From Spirosoma telluris (GTDB lineage Bacteria > Bacteroidota > Bacteroidia > Cytophagales > Spirosomataceae), in assembly GCA_003259005.1 (NCBI GenBank), contig QLII01000001.1, forward strand, positions 5,286,501-5,350,500: 64,000 nucleotides of DNA, read 5' to 3'. Position 1 is the stretch's first letter. The number at the start of each line of letters is the position of its first letter. A program made the translations under genes and the position numbers. The notes under the pieces are model-generated. The model was given only the letters and a program-made list of their open reading frames with translations. It searched no databases and was not told where the DNA came from. Of the stretch, positions 27,701-36,472 are shown piece after piece.

Positions 27701-28006
27701 ATGAGCCAGAAAATTCGCATTAAGCTGAAGTCGTTCGACCACATGCTGGTTGACAAATCGGCAGAGAAAATCGTGAAAGCGGTTAAATCAACGGGTGCTA
27801 TCGTAAGCGGCCCAATCCCTCTGCCAACCAACAAAGAAATTTACACCGTTCTGCGGTCGCCCCACGTAAATAAAAAGGCGCGGGAACAATTTCAACTTTG
27901 CACCTATAAGCGGTTAGTAGACATCTATAGCAGCAGTGCTAAAACGGTTGACGCATTGATGAAACTCGAATTGCCGAGTGGTGTTGATGTAGAAATCAAA
28001 GTCTAA
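27701..28006 (+). CDS. rpsJ: 30S ribosomal protein S10
   Basis: A 101-residue ribosomal protein of the 30S head (NusE), also a transcription antitermination partner. The sequence KIRIKLKSFDHMLVDKSAEKIV ... GPIPLPTNKEIYTVLRSPHVNKKAREQF is diagnostic and full length. It normally leads the S10 operon. Here it stands alone, with a promoter in front and a terminator behind, followed by mutL instead of rplC. Confidence 0.98.
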   Translation: MSQKIRIKLKSFDHMLVDKSAEKIVKAVKSTGAIVSGPIPLPTNKEIYTVLRSPHVNKKAREQFQLCTYKRLVDIYSSSAKTVDALMKLELPSGVDVEIKV

Positions 28007-28031
28007 CGACTTCCTTTCTTAAGGCTTACTG

Positions 28032-28076
28032 TGCCGCAAGTACGAACTCTATCGATTTCGGGCTTGCGGCATTTTT
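28032..28076 (+). terminator. Intrinsic terminator after rpsJ
   Basis: Stem TGCCGCAAG/CTTGCGGCA (28032-28040 and 28063-28071) with a 22-nt loop, followed by T5. It begins 26 bp after the rpsJ stop codon and closes its transcript. Confidence 0.85.
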
Positions 28077-28242
28077 ACTACCAATAGCTGAGGTTCACTT
28101 CTCATTGGTTGTACGCGGGTAACATTGACTATTGAGCCTCAAACATTAAACTACTTCCGGTTGAATTATACGTACAATCTGCCTGTTATTTTTGTATATT
28201 GTATGACACCGTGACCAGCCGTCCCGTGAGATTTTATCCGTT

Positions 28243-30282
28243 ATGTTAAACGTCATTCAGCTACTGCCCGACTCGATTGCCAACCAGATTGCCGCTGGCG
28301 AGGTTGTGCAGCGGCCTGCTTCAGTCGTAAAAGAGTTGCTCGAAAACTCAGTTGACGCCAAAGCAAAATCGGTTCAGGTAATTATCCGTGAAGCGGGTCG
28401 CAATCTGATTCAGATTGTGGACGATGGCGCGGGGATGACGGAAACCGACGCTCGTATGAGTTTTGAGCGCCACGCGACCTCGAAAATTCGTTCCTCCGAT
28501 GATTTATTTCGTATCCGCACAATGGGCTTTCGGGGCGAAGCACTTGCCTCCATTGCAGCTGTAGCACAAGTAGAGATGCGTACGCGCCGGGCTAGCGATG
28601 AACTGGGAACCCTGGTCCGTATTGAAGGCTCTGATATTAAAGCGCAGGAAGCAATTTCGTGTCTGCCAGGTACGAACCTGCTGATTAAAAACTTATTCTT
28701 CAATGTACCTGCCCGGCGTAACTTCCTGAAATCAAACTCGGTGGAGATGCGTCATATCATCGACGAGTTTCAACGGGTAGCTCTCGCCAATCCCGAAGTC
28801 GCTTTTTCATTGTTTCATAATGATCAGGAAATTTATAATCTGCCTGCCGGGAAACTCAGCCGCCGAATTGTAGACATGTTCGGCAAGAGTTATCGGGAAC
28901 AGTTGAATTTCTGCGAAGAGCAAACTCCTTATGTAACGGTACATGGTTATATTGGAAAGCCAGAGTCGGCAAAGAAAGCCCGTAATGAACAGTTTTTCTT
29001 TGTCAACAATCGCTTCATCAAACACAACTATCTGCATCATGCGGTTATAGGCGCTTATGAAGGGACCCTTCCTGAAGGTAGCCATCCGTTCTATGTGCTC
29101 TTTATTGATATTGATCCGTCGCACATCGACATTAATATTCACCCGACCAAGACAGAAATAAAATTTGACGACGAGCGGTCAGTTTATGCTATTATGATGG
29201 CTGCCGTTCGAAAAGCTGTGGGTGTGTACAACCTATCCCCTTCGCTTGATTTCGATTCGGATGTCAACTTCCTGGCGGGTGTTCGACCCGATACATCGAA
29301 ATCAGCATCAGGTGGTACGGCTGTTCTTAAGCCCTCCTCCAGAGTAAACGGCACGGATACGAATTCGGCCCGTCCAATTACACCCCAGTGGGCATCAGGC
29401 GCAAGTCAACCCATTAACGAACGAACTACCCTACGCTCCGATGCTTTAGACAAAGCAGCTGGTAGCAGCTTTGATATTCCGAAAAAGCCATCTGTCAATA
29501 ACTGGCAGACCTTATACGAAGGCGTTGCTAAAACAGATAGTCCGGAGTCTTCTCCTAATTCTGGAGAAACAAATGGCGATTGGTTAGGTGCTGTTAAACA
29601 GGCAATAATATCAACAGACCAACCCGCTAGTGAAAACGTACCTATTACGCTGGGGAGCCGGGCAAATCAGCTTCCAGTAGGTCTAGAGTCAACAGACCAA
29701 GGCATCTCGATACTTGTTGAGGACGAAAATATTGTTCAGATTCAGAATCGTTACCTTTTGGCACCTATCAAGTCTGGAATGATGCTCATCGACCAACGAA
29801 GAGCTTATGAGCGAATTTTGTATGACCAATTTCATAGCGCGCTAACCAAGCAGAATGGAGCCTCTCAGCAATTGTTATTTCCCAAAACAATCACGCTGGC
29901 ACCTGTTGATTTTCAGCTAGCCCTTGAGTTACGTGACGATTTATCCCATTTAGGGTTTGAATTCGATGAACTGGGAGCGAACACATTTGTGATTCGGGGT
30001 GTTCCAACCCTAACGATGGGTGAAAATGAAGAAGAGCTCTTTGCTAACTTGCTCGCTCAACTTCGGGCCGACACCGGTCGATTGAAATTGGATAAGATTG
30101 AATCGATGGCAAGGTCGCTTGCACGCCGGTCATCCATGAATCATATAGCTCGCCTGAGTGCCACTGAGTGCCGGGCTTTAGTAAACCAACTGTTCGCATC
30201 TGCGAATCCAAGTTACACACCAACGGGTGAGTCCATAACGGTTGTGTTAACGTTAGATAAAATTGCAGGACTTTTGCGCTGA
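28243..30282 (+). CDS. mutL: DNA mismatch repair protein MutL
   Basis: A 679-residue GHKL ATPase, the link between MutS and strand removal. The N-terminal ATPase is complete: IAAGEVVQRPASVVKELLENSVDAK (catalytic Glu in the E-L-L-E-N box), DDGAGM, TMGFRGEALASI. There is a ~200-residue disordered linker rich in Ser/Thr/Pro, then the C-terminal dimerisation domain. The metal-endonuclease signature DQHA(X)2E(X)4E is degenerate (DQRRAYERILYD from D517), so nicking activity is doubtful. A -7-like TATTTTTG is at 28187-28194. It is followed closely by two rhomboid genes. Confidence 0.96.
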   Translation: MLNVIQLLPDSIANQIAAGEVVQRPASVVKELLENSVDAKAKSVQVIIREAGRNLIQIVDDGAGMTETDARMSFERHATSKIRSSDDLFRIRTMGFRGEALASIAAVAQVEMRTRRASDELGTLVRIEGSDIKAQEAISCLPGTNLLIKNLFFNVPARRNFLKSNSVEMRHIIDEFQRVALANPEVAFSLFHNDQEIYNLPAGKLSRRIVDMFGKSYREQLNFCEEQTPYVTVHGYIGKPESAKKARNEQFFFVNNRFIKHNYLHHAVIGAYEGTLPEGSHPFYVLFIDIDPSHIDINIHPTKTEIKFDDERSVYAIMMAAVRKAVGVYNLSPSLDFDSDVNFLAGVRPDTSKSASGGTAVLKPSSRVNGTDTNSARPITPQWASGASQPINERTTLRSDALDKAAGSSFDIPKKPSVNNWQTLYEGVAKTDSPESSPNSGETNGDWLGAVKQAIISTDQPASENVPITLGSRANQLPVGLESTDQGISILVEDENIVQIQNRYLLAPIKSGMMLIDQRRAYERILYDQFHSALTKQNGASQQLLFPKTITLAPVDFQLALELRDDLSHLGFEFDELGANTFVIRGVPTLTMGENEEELFANLLAQLRADTGRLKLDKIESMARSLARRSSMNHIARLSATECRALVNQLFASANPSYTPTGESITVVLTLDKIAGLLR

Positions 30283-30319
30283 TAATTGCGTTAATCAGCA
30301 TAAATTAGTTGATATTAAG

Positions 30320-31099
30320 ATGTTTAACCTTACTCCGGTAGTTCGCGTACTATTAATAATAAACGTAGTTGTCTTTTTGGTTACGAACGATGCCATTATC
30401 GATCAATTTGGGCTGCATTCGTTTCTCTCTGACAAGTTTAATCCCATTCAGTTATTGACACATATGTTTTTACATGGTGGCTTTAACCACATATTCAGTA
30501 ATATGATTGGGTTAGTTGTTTTTGGACCGATGCTGGAGCATTTTTGGGGACCACGTCGATTTACGTTTTTTTACTTTTTTTGCGGCTTAGGCTCTGCACT
30601 GTTGTTCTCGGGCGTAAACTATTTTGAAACGCACGACGTATATGTGTCTGTTCAGGAATATAGGGCAATGCCTGGTTATGCAAGTTTCTCGGCCTTCATT
30701 GACCAGCACGCGGGCTCCTATTATGACCGATTGGCACCATTTATGGAGCAGTTTAAACAGTTCCCAAATGATAGTAAAACGATTCAGGATAGTATATCCA
30801 TTGTCAATAAAATCTTTACAAACCAAGTCGATGAACCCATGGTTGGCGCATCCGGTGCCGTTTTTGGGGTAATAATGGGATTTGGGTTATTGTTTCCGAA
30901 CACTGAGTTATTTTTATTGTTTCTACCTATACCGATTAAAGCAAAGTACCTCGTTATCTTTTACGGAGCCTTTGAACTTTACTCGGGAATTTATCGGGCG
31001 CAGGCCGACAACGTTGCGCATTTCGCCCACATTGGCGGTATGTTGTTTGCATTTATTCTCGTGAAATACTGGGGTTCCCAACGAAAAACGTTTTATTAG
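30320..31099 (+). CDS. Rhomboid-family intramembrane serine protease (first of two)
   Basis: A 259-residue polytopic protein. The start at 30320 gives MFNLTPVVRVLLIINVVVFL, the usual beginning in Bacteroidota; the open frame continues upstream into mutL. The rhomboid core shows HGGFNHIFSNMIGLVVFGPMLE (His/Asn of helix 2), VGASGAVFGVIMGF (catalytic Ser in GASG) and HFAHIGGM (catalytic His). A loop of ~75 residues before GASG is much longer than in GlpG. It starts 38 bp after mutL. Confidence 0.9.
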   Translation: MFNLTPVVRVLLIINVVVFLVTNDAIIDQFGLHSFLSDKFNPIQLLTHMFLHGGFNHIFSNMIGLVVFGPMLEHFWGPRRFTFFYFFCGLGSALLFSGVNYFETHDVYVSVQEYRAMPGYASFSAFIDQHAGSYYDRLAPFMEQFKQFPNDSKTIQDSISIVNKIFTNQVDEPMVGASGAVFGVIMGFGLLFPNTELFLLFLPIPIKAKYLVIFYGAFELYSGIYRAQADNVAHFAHIGGMLFAFILVKYWGSQRKTFY

Positions 31100-31101
31100 T
31101 G

Positions 31102-32025
31102 ATGAGCGGCTTGTTCGAGGATTTTCGGAGTGAATTCAATAAGCCCAACAATACGTTGGTGCAATTGATTCTGATTAATACAGTTGTGTTTCTAGTACTT
31201 TTGCTGACCAAGGTTGGTCTGACATTAGGCGAGAAAGACTATGTGTATGGCTTCATTAGGTCACAGTTGATGATTCCTGGGACACTAACTGCCTTTGCGC
31301 ATAAACCCTGGACGCTGTTCACGTACTTCTTCACGCATGATGAGATTTTTCATATTCTCTACAACATGCTGTTCTTGTACTGGTTTGGCAAGCTCATTGA
31401 TGAATATCTGGGCAACAGACGACTGATAGGATTGTATATTATGGGAGGCTTGGCCGGTGGGCTGCTCTATCTGGCCATGTACAATCTGGTGCCTTATTTT
31501 CAGCACTATGCCGAAGGTGCCCGTATGCTGGGAGCATCGGCAGCAGCCTTTTCGGTAGCTGTTGGCGCGGCTACCCTATTGCCAAACTACACTTTCCATC
31601 TACTCTTTTTCGGCCCCGTCCGAATCAAATACATTGTCTTCTTTTTCATTATTCTTTCAGTTGCTCAATCAGCAGGGGCTAATGCCGGAGGTAATCTAGC
31701 CCATCTTGGAGGTGCGCTGATGGGCTTTTTCTATGTTAAATTGCTCCAAAATGGCACTGACCTGGGTCGGCCTATTTACTGGATAGCTGATGGATGGAGT
31801 AATCTACTGAAACCCAAACCCGCCGTTAAAGTATCCTATCGGCAACGGAGTAATGCAAGTACACAGGCAAGTTCTTACGTATCATCGGCAAGCTCTTCCT
31901 CATCACTGTCGACGCCTGATCAGGATGAAGTTGATACGATACTTGATAAAATCTCACGATCTGGCTACGAAAGTTTGACTCGGGAAGAGAAGCAAAAGCT
32001 ATTCCGGGCTAGCCAGAGGAATTAA
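31102..32025 (+). CDS. Rhomboid-family protein (second of two)
   Basis: A 307-residue relative of the preceding gene, starting 2 bp after its stop (ATG at 31102; a GTG one codon earlier overlaps). HDEIFHILYNMLFLYWFGKLIDEYLG is the helix-2 block. The serine motif is GASAAAF (Ser kept, Gly replaced by Ala), and the His is in NLAHLGGALMGF. The extra ~80-residue C-terminus is cytoplasmic and Ser-rich (SSYVSSASSSSSLSTPDQ), ending with a conserved-looking DTILDKISRSGYESLTREEKQKLF. The protease is probably active, but with the changed motif it could be a pseudoprotease. Confidence 0.87.
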   Translation: MSGLFEDFRSEFNKPNNTLVQLILINTVVFLVLLLTKVGLTLGEKDYVYGFIRSQLMIPGTLTAFAHKPWTLFTYFFTHDEIFHILYNMLFLYWFGKLIDEYLGNRRLIGLYIMGGLAGGLLYLAMYNLVPYFQHYAEGARMLGASAAAFSVAVGAATLLPNYTFHLLFFGPVRIKYIVFFFIILSVAQSAGANAGGNLAHLGGALMGFFYVKLLQNGTDLGRPIYWIADGWSNLLKPKPAVKVSYRQRSNASTQASSYVSSASSSSSLSTPDQDEVDTILDKISRSGYESLTREEKQKLFRASQRN

Positions 32026-32083
32026 TAAGTTATGTTTTTACTACGTAGGATGTAGTCTATTTTGTCAATACTAGTTTCTTTTG

Positions 32084-32143
32084 AAATCTAAGCCTTTGCT
32101 GCCGACGTATATATACAGAGGCACAGAGGCTTAGATTTTTTAT
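32084..32143 (+). terminator. Intrinsic terminator after the rhomboid genes
   Basis: A 12-bp perfect stem (AAATCTAAGCCT at 32084-32095; complement at 32127-32138) with a 31-nt loop and a T6 run at its 3' end. It ends the mutL-rhomboid unit. Confidence 0.75.
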
Positions 32144-32256
32144 AGTTATTAAAAAAAATACTAGCTTCGTTGTATCAATACACTAAGCGAGCCATTACCA
32201 GAACATTCTTTTCTGGACGTGTGTTGTTGTAGGACAGACGTTTATCTGCTATCACC

Positions 32257-34191
32257 ATGCTGATTACCCCTGGCAGTCTTTTAGCCACAATCAATACGCC
32301 CAACGATCTTCGTAAACTCGATAAATCCCGCTTACCTCAGGTTGCCGATGAACTCCGTCAGTTTATTATCGACGATGTTTCAGTTTATGGTGGCCATTTT
32401 GGAGCCAGCCTGGGGGTAGTTGAATTAACCGTTGCCTTACATTATGTTTTCAATACACCCGACGATCAACTGGTGTGGGATGTGGGGCATCAGGCCTATG
32501 GTCACAAAATTCTGACGGGACGTCGCGATCAGTTTCATACAAATCGCTTCTATAAAGGGCTGTCAGGGTTTCCTAAACGGAAAGAAAGCGAGTATGACTC
32601 CTTCGGGGTTGGTCACTCGTCTACCTCTATTTCAGCGGCTTTAGGCATGGCTGTGGCTTCGCAGCTACAGGGTAATTCTCAACGCAATCATATCGCGGTT
32701 ATTGGCGATGGCGCACTTACTGCTGGGGAAGCTTTCGAGGGTATGAACCACGCCGGCGCGACCGATAGCAATCTGCTCATTGTGTTGAATGACAACTGCA
32801 TGAGCATAGACCCCAATGTAGGCGCTCTTCGGGAATACCTTACAGATATTACTACCTCGCAAACCTACAATAAAGTTAAAGACGAAGTCTGGAATTTGCT
32901 GGGCAAAATGGATAAGCTGGGCAAAACAGCCCAGGAGTTAGTATCGCAGGTTCAGTCAGGAATTAAAAGTTCGCTGCTGGAGCAGAGTAATCTGTTTGAG
33001 TCGTTGCATCTGCGCTATTTTGGCCCCATCGATGGCCACGATATAGACCATCTGGTAAGCGTTTTAGCGGATCTTAAGAATATTCCCGGCCCGAAGTTAT
33101 TGCACGTTCTGACCGTAAAAGGCAAAGGCTACGGCCCTGCCGAAAAAGATCAGACGAAGTGGCATGCCCCCGGTCTGTTTGATAAAGTGACGGGTGTGAT
33201 TCAGAAGAAAGTATATGATACGCCCCAACCCCCAAAATATCAGGACGTTTTTGGAAATACCTTAGTCGAGTTAGCCGAGCAAAACTCCCGTATCGTAGGC
33301 GTAACCCCGGCTATGCCTTCTGGCTCGTCGATGAATATTATGATGAAGGCCATGCCAAAGCGGGCCTTTGATGTAGGGATTGCCGAACAACACGCCGTAA
33401 CATTCTCGGCAGGAATGGCGACGCAGGGCGAAGTTGTATTCTGTAATATTTACTCGACATTCATGCAGCGGGCCTACGATCAGGTTATCCATGATGTCTG
33501 TATTCAGGAATTACCCGTTATTTTTTGCCTCGACCGGGCCGGATTCGCCGGAGCTGATGGCCCGACTCACCATGGTGCCTACGACATCGCCTACATGCGG
33601 TGCATCCCGAATATGATTGTAGCGGCTCCCATGAATGAGCAGGAACTTCGAAATATGATGTTCACCGCCCAGTCTGATGAGGTACAGCAAGGCAAACGGG
33701 CTTTTACAATCCGGTATCCACGGGGTGAGGGCGTTATGCCTAACTGGCGTACTCCACTCGAAAAGCAGGCCATCGGCAAAGGTCGGCTGATTTCTGAGGG
33801 TGAAGATGTTGCCATTCTGACGATTGGCCATATTGGCAACTATGCTGTTCAAGCCACAGAAATGCTGGCGAAAGAAGGCATTCGGCCCGCACATTTCGAT
33901 ATGCGCTATGTTAAGCCGCTGGATGAGGAGTTGCTTCATCAGATTTTTAGTCGCTTTGATCGCGTACTGACCGTTGAAGATGGTTGTGTCATGGGCGGCT
34001 TCGGCAGTGCAGTATTGGAGTTTATGGCAAATCATGGCTATATGGCACGTGTTAAACGCCTGGGAATTCCTGACGCGGTTATCGAACATGGTGAACAAAT
34101 TGAGCTACATCATGAATGTGGTTTCGATCCAAAGGGTATCGCCGATGCTGTTCGTGAATTATTATTTACAGGCCGAGCCATAACCGTATAG
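32257..34191 (+). CDS. dxs: 1-deoxy-D-xylulose-5-phosphate synthase
   Basis: The first enzyme of the non-mevalonate isoprenoid pathway, joining pyruvate and glyceraldehyde 3-phosphate with thiamine diphosphate. At 644 residues the length is normal. The TPP site is visible: GDGALTAGEAFEGMNHAG with NDN two strands later; ThDP-associated DVGIAEQHAVTFSAGMA carries the catalytic Glu; substrate-binding residues lie in HGAYDIAYMRCIPN and RYPRGEG. It is monocistronic, between the terminator at 32084-32143 and the hairpin at 34203-34260. Confidence 0.98.
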   Translation: MLITPGSLLATINTPNDLRKLDKSRLPQVADELRQFIIDDVSVYGGHFGASLGVVELTVALHYVFNTPDDQLVWDVGHQAYGHKILTGRRDQFHTNRFYKGLSGFPKRKESEYDSFGVGHSSTSISAALGMAVASQLQGNSQRNHIAVIGDGALTAGEAFEGMNHAGATDSNLLIVLNDNCMSIDPNVGALREYLTDITTSQTYNKVKDEVWNLLGKMDKLGKTAQELVSQVQSGIKSSLLEQSNLFESLHLRYFGPIDGHDIDHLVSVLADLKNIPGPKLLHVLTVKGKGYGPAEKDQTKWHAPGLFDKVTGVIQKKVYDTPQPPKYQDVFGNTLVELAEQNSRIVGVTPAMPSGSSMNIMMKAMPKRAFDVGIAEQHAVTFSAGMATQGEVVFCNIYSTFMQRAYDQVIHDVCIQELPVIFCLDRAGFAGADGPTHHGAYDIAYMRCIPNMIVAAPMNEQELRNMMFTAQSDEVQQGKRAFTIRYPRGEGVMPNWRTPLEKQAIGKGRLISEGEDVAILTIGHIGNYAVQATEMLAKEGIRPAHFDMRYVKPLDEELLHQIFSRFDRVLTVEDGCVMGGFGSAVLEFMANHGYMARVKRLGIPDAVIEHGEQIELHHECGFDPKGIADAVRELLFTGRAITV

Positions 34192-34202
34192 CGTTTTTTT
34201 TC

Positions 34203-34260
34203 GACAGGATTACCGCATTAACCGAATTGTATACGATTCGGTTAATGCGGTAATCCTGTC
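34203..34260. terminator. 25-bp perfect hairpin with T-runs on both sides
   Basis: Perfect 25-nt arms (34203-34227 and 34236-34260), 8-nt loop, T8 before the left arm and TATTTTTT after the right arm. It lies between the same-strand genes dxs and aspartate kinase, 16 bp before the latter's start, so it also sits in that gene's leader. Confidence 0.8.
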
Positions 34261-34275
34261 TATTTTTTGCAACCT

Positions 34276-35517
34276 ATGAAAGTTTTCAAATTTGGTGGTG
34301 CCTCAGTAAAAGATTCAGCCGGTGTTCGTAATCTGGCCGAAATTATTAAAACACAAGGCCAGGATGTACTCCTAGTTGTATCGGCGATGGGCAAAACTAC
34401 CAATGCGCTGGAGGATCTCGTTCTTGCCTACGCACATGGTCAGGCAGAAACTATGCGGGCCGTGTTGGGAACTATAACCGATTTTCATTACCAGATAAGC
34501 GCAGATCTTCTGGGTGATTCTAGCTCCGTTCATGAGACATTTGCTCACCTGGAGCTGCTTCTGTCACAAGTACCTGGTGCCTCCTTCGATGAAGTCTATG
34601 ATCAGATCGTGTCGCTAGGTGAAGTATTGTCTACCCAAATTATTGCCGCTTATTTACAGAAAAACAATATTCCAACTCAATGGCTTGATGCCCGGCAGTT
34701 GGTCTGTACGGATATAACCTTTCGCGAGGGGCGGGTTAACTGGGCTGAGACCAGTTTGCGGATTAACCAAAAGGTAACAGGGCGTGGTGTCAAGATTACC
34801 CAGGGATTCGTAGGGCAAGCTTCGGGTAATCGGACAACAACTCTTGGTCGCGACGGATCTGATTACTCAGCAGCCATTTTTGCCTATTGCCTGAATGCCG
34901 AAAGCGTTACCATCTGGAAAGATGTGCCGGGTGTGCTCAATGCCGACCCAAGATGGTTCGATGAAACGATACTGTTAGAGAAACTGACTTATCAGGATGC
35001 TATTGAGCTGGCCTATTACGGGGCAACCGTCATTCATCCAAAAACGATTAAACCCCTGCAAAACAAGGGGATTCCACTCTACGTACGGTCGTTTTTGCAG
35101 CCGAATGCCCCTGGAACCGTGATTGGTAATTTTGAGCAGCATCTATCAACTCCATCGTTTATTTTCAAAATCAATCAGGTATTAATCTCGCTTCGCCCAA
35201 ACGATTTTTCGTTCATTGCCGAAGATAATTTGAGCCGGATTTTTGGGCGATTCGCTCAGGCTGGGGTGAAAATCAATCTGATGCAGAATACAGCGATCAG
35301 TTTTTCGGTCGTTGTCGATAATAATCCTGATCGGGTACCTGCTTTATTGGCCCAGTTGAAGCAGGATTTTCGGGTTAGCTATAATGATGGGCTAGAACTG
35401 ATCACAATCCGTTATTACGATCAGGGCACCATTGACCGGGTTCTGGTCAATAAAAAACTACTATTAGAGCAAAAAAGTCGTTATACCGTGCAGTTAGTTG
35501 TTAAGGATTTAGGTTAA
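34276..35517 (+). CDS. lysC: Aspartate kinase (monofunctional)
   Basis: Phosphorylates aspartate at the head of the Lys/Thr/Met pathway. The 413-residue protein is read from ATG 34276, giving MKVFKFGGASVKD with the conserved KFGGxS ATP motif; a TTG three codons earlier is rejected. The catalytic block TTLGRDGSDYSAAIFA and the kinase segment TIWKDVPGVLNADPR are intact. The C-terminal ~120 residues form ACT-like regulatory domains, so feedback control is likely. There is no fused homoserine dehydrogenase. Confidence 0.93.
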   Translation: MKVFKFGGASVKDSAGVRNLAEIIKTQGQDVLLVVSAMGKTTNALEDLVLAYAHGQAETMRAVLGTITDFHYQISADLLGDSSSVHETFAHLELLLSQVPGASFDEVYDQIVSLGEVLSTQIIAAYLQKNNIPTQWLDARQLVCTDITFREGRVNWAETSLRINQKVTGRGVKITQGFVGQASGNRTTTLGRDGSDYSAAIFAYCLNAESVTIWKDVPGVLNADPRWFDETILLEKLTYQDAIELAYYGATVIHPKTIKPLQNKGIPLYVRSFLQPNAPGTVIGNFEQHLSTPSFIFKINQVLISLRPNDFSFIAEDNLSRIFGRFAQAGVKINLMQNTAISFSVVVDNNPDRVPALLAQLKQDFRVSYNDGLELITIRYYDQGTIDRVLVNKKLLLEQKSRYTVQLVVKDLG

Positions 35518-35686
35518 GCCTTCTATTTATAAAGCACTACTAAACGCCATTTTCTTTTATATTACTGATAATCATAGCTTTACTTTGGATTTTTATAAAA
35601 TTCCTATGGTAGTAGCGACTATAGGGTTTTCCCTAAATTTATATAAAGTTGGGTTTTCACTATTCTATAAGCCGTCCTGTTAGTCC

Positions 35687-35694
35687 TATTTTTG
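35687..35694 (+). promoter_or_regulatory. Possible -7 element before the NarL/TPR-kinase pair
   Basis: TATTTTTG fits TAnnTTTG and lies 106 bp before the regulator gene. No TTG is found at the -33 position. The 283-bp spacer is otherwise AT-rich and I see nothing else in it. Confidence 0.35.
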
Positions 35695-35800
35695 CTAAAC
35701 AAAATTCTATTTATCCAGAGGGAAAGAACGCGATTTGCGGGTAAATCAAGATGGGAAGTAAACTAGACATGTTCCCATACTATTTATAAAATCACTTTAA

Positions 35801-36448
35801 ATGATACGAGTACTTATAGCGGATGACCACAATGTCTTTGTCGAAGGCATTGAGTCTCTTATTTCTGGCGCACCGGACATTAAGGTGACCGAACGGTGCT
35901 ATACGGTTGAATCAGTTATTGAGCGATTAAATCAGACCGCAATTGATGTGGTTCTGCTGGATATTTCGTTCCCGCAAATTGAAGATGGGCTTAATCTGTG
36001 TGAACATATAACCCGGCTGTATCCGAAGACAAAAGTGGTCGCGCTAACCATGCACGACGATGCCAGTCTTATTAAACGAGTCGTCAAAAAAGGGGCCAGG
36101 GGCTATTTATTGAAGAATACAACCAAGGTTGAGTTGCTTCAGGCGATACAGACGGTTCACCATGAGAAGCAGTATTTTAACGATACCATTACGCATATTC
36201 TATTGAACGACGGGCCTAAGACCCGAAAATCGACCGCAGGAGCCGGTATAAAACCAAATCTGACGCCCCGCGAATCTGAAGTGCTGACACTCATCGCGCA
36301 GGGGCTGACAACTCAGCAGATGGCAAATCAGTTATTTGTTAGTGCCAAAGCCGTTGAATTTCACCGGAGCAGTTTGCTGATGAAGTTTGGGGTTCCTAAT
36401 ACGGCCCTTCTCATTAAGACTGCGATGGAGATGCAGTACATTGATTGA
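35801..36448 (+). CDS. NarL/LuxR-type response regulator
   Basis: A 215-residue regulator. The receiver has ADDHNVFVEG, phosphoacceptor D54 (VVLLDISFPQ) and Lys in the loop RGYLLKNTTKVEL. The C-terminal LuxR helix-turn-helix is at LTPRESEVLTLIAQGLTTQQMANQLFVSAKAVEFHRSSLLMKFG. It pairs with the histidine kinase that starts 24 bp after its stop. The pair lies directly upstream of the SusC/SusD locus and may control it, though this is by position only. Confidence 0.93.
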   Translation: MIRVLIADDHNVFVEGIESLISGAPDIKVTERCYTVESVIERLNQTAIDVVLLDISFPQIEDGLNLCEHITRLYPKTKVVALTMHDDASLIKRVVKKGARGYLLKNTTKVELLQAIQTVHHEKQYFNDTITHILLNDGPKTRKSTAGAGIKPNLTPRESEVLTLIAQGLTTQQMANQLFVSAKAVEFHRSSLLMKFGVPNTALLIKTAMEMQYID

Positions 36449-36472
36449 TAGCTTGTTGTGACTTTTACCTAT

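Noticed and set aside
33511..34098. 195-codon minus-strand frame inside dxs
   Set aside because: Shadow of the dxs coding frame; low-complexity composition and no homology that I can see.
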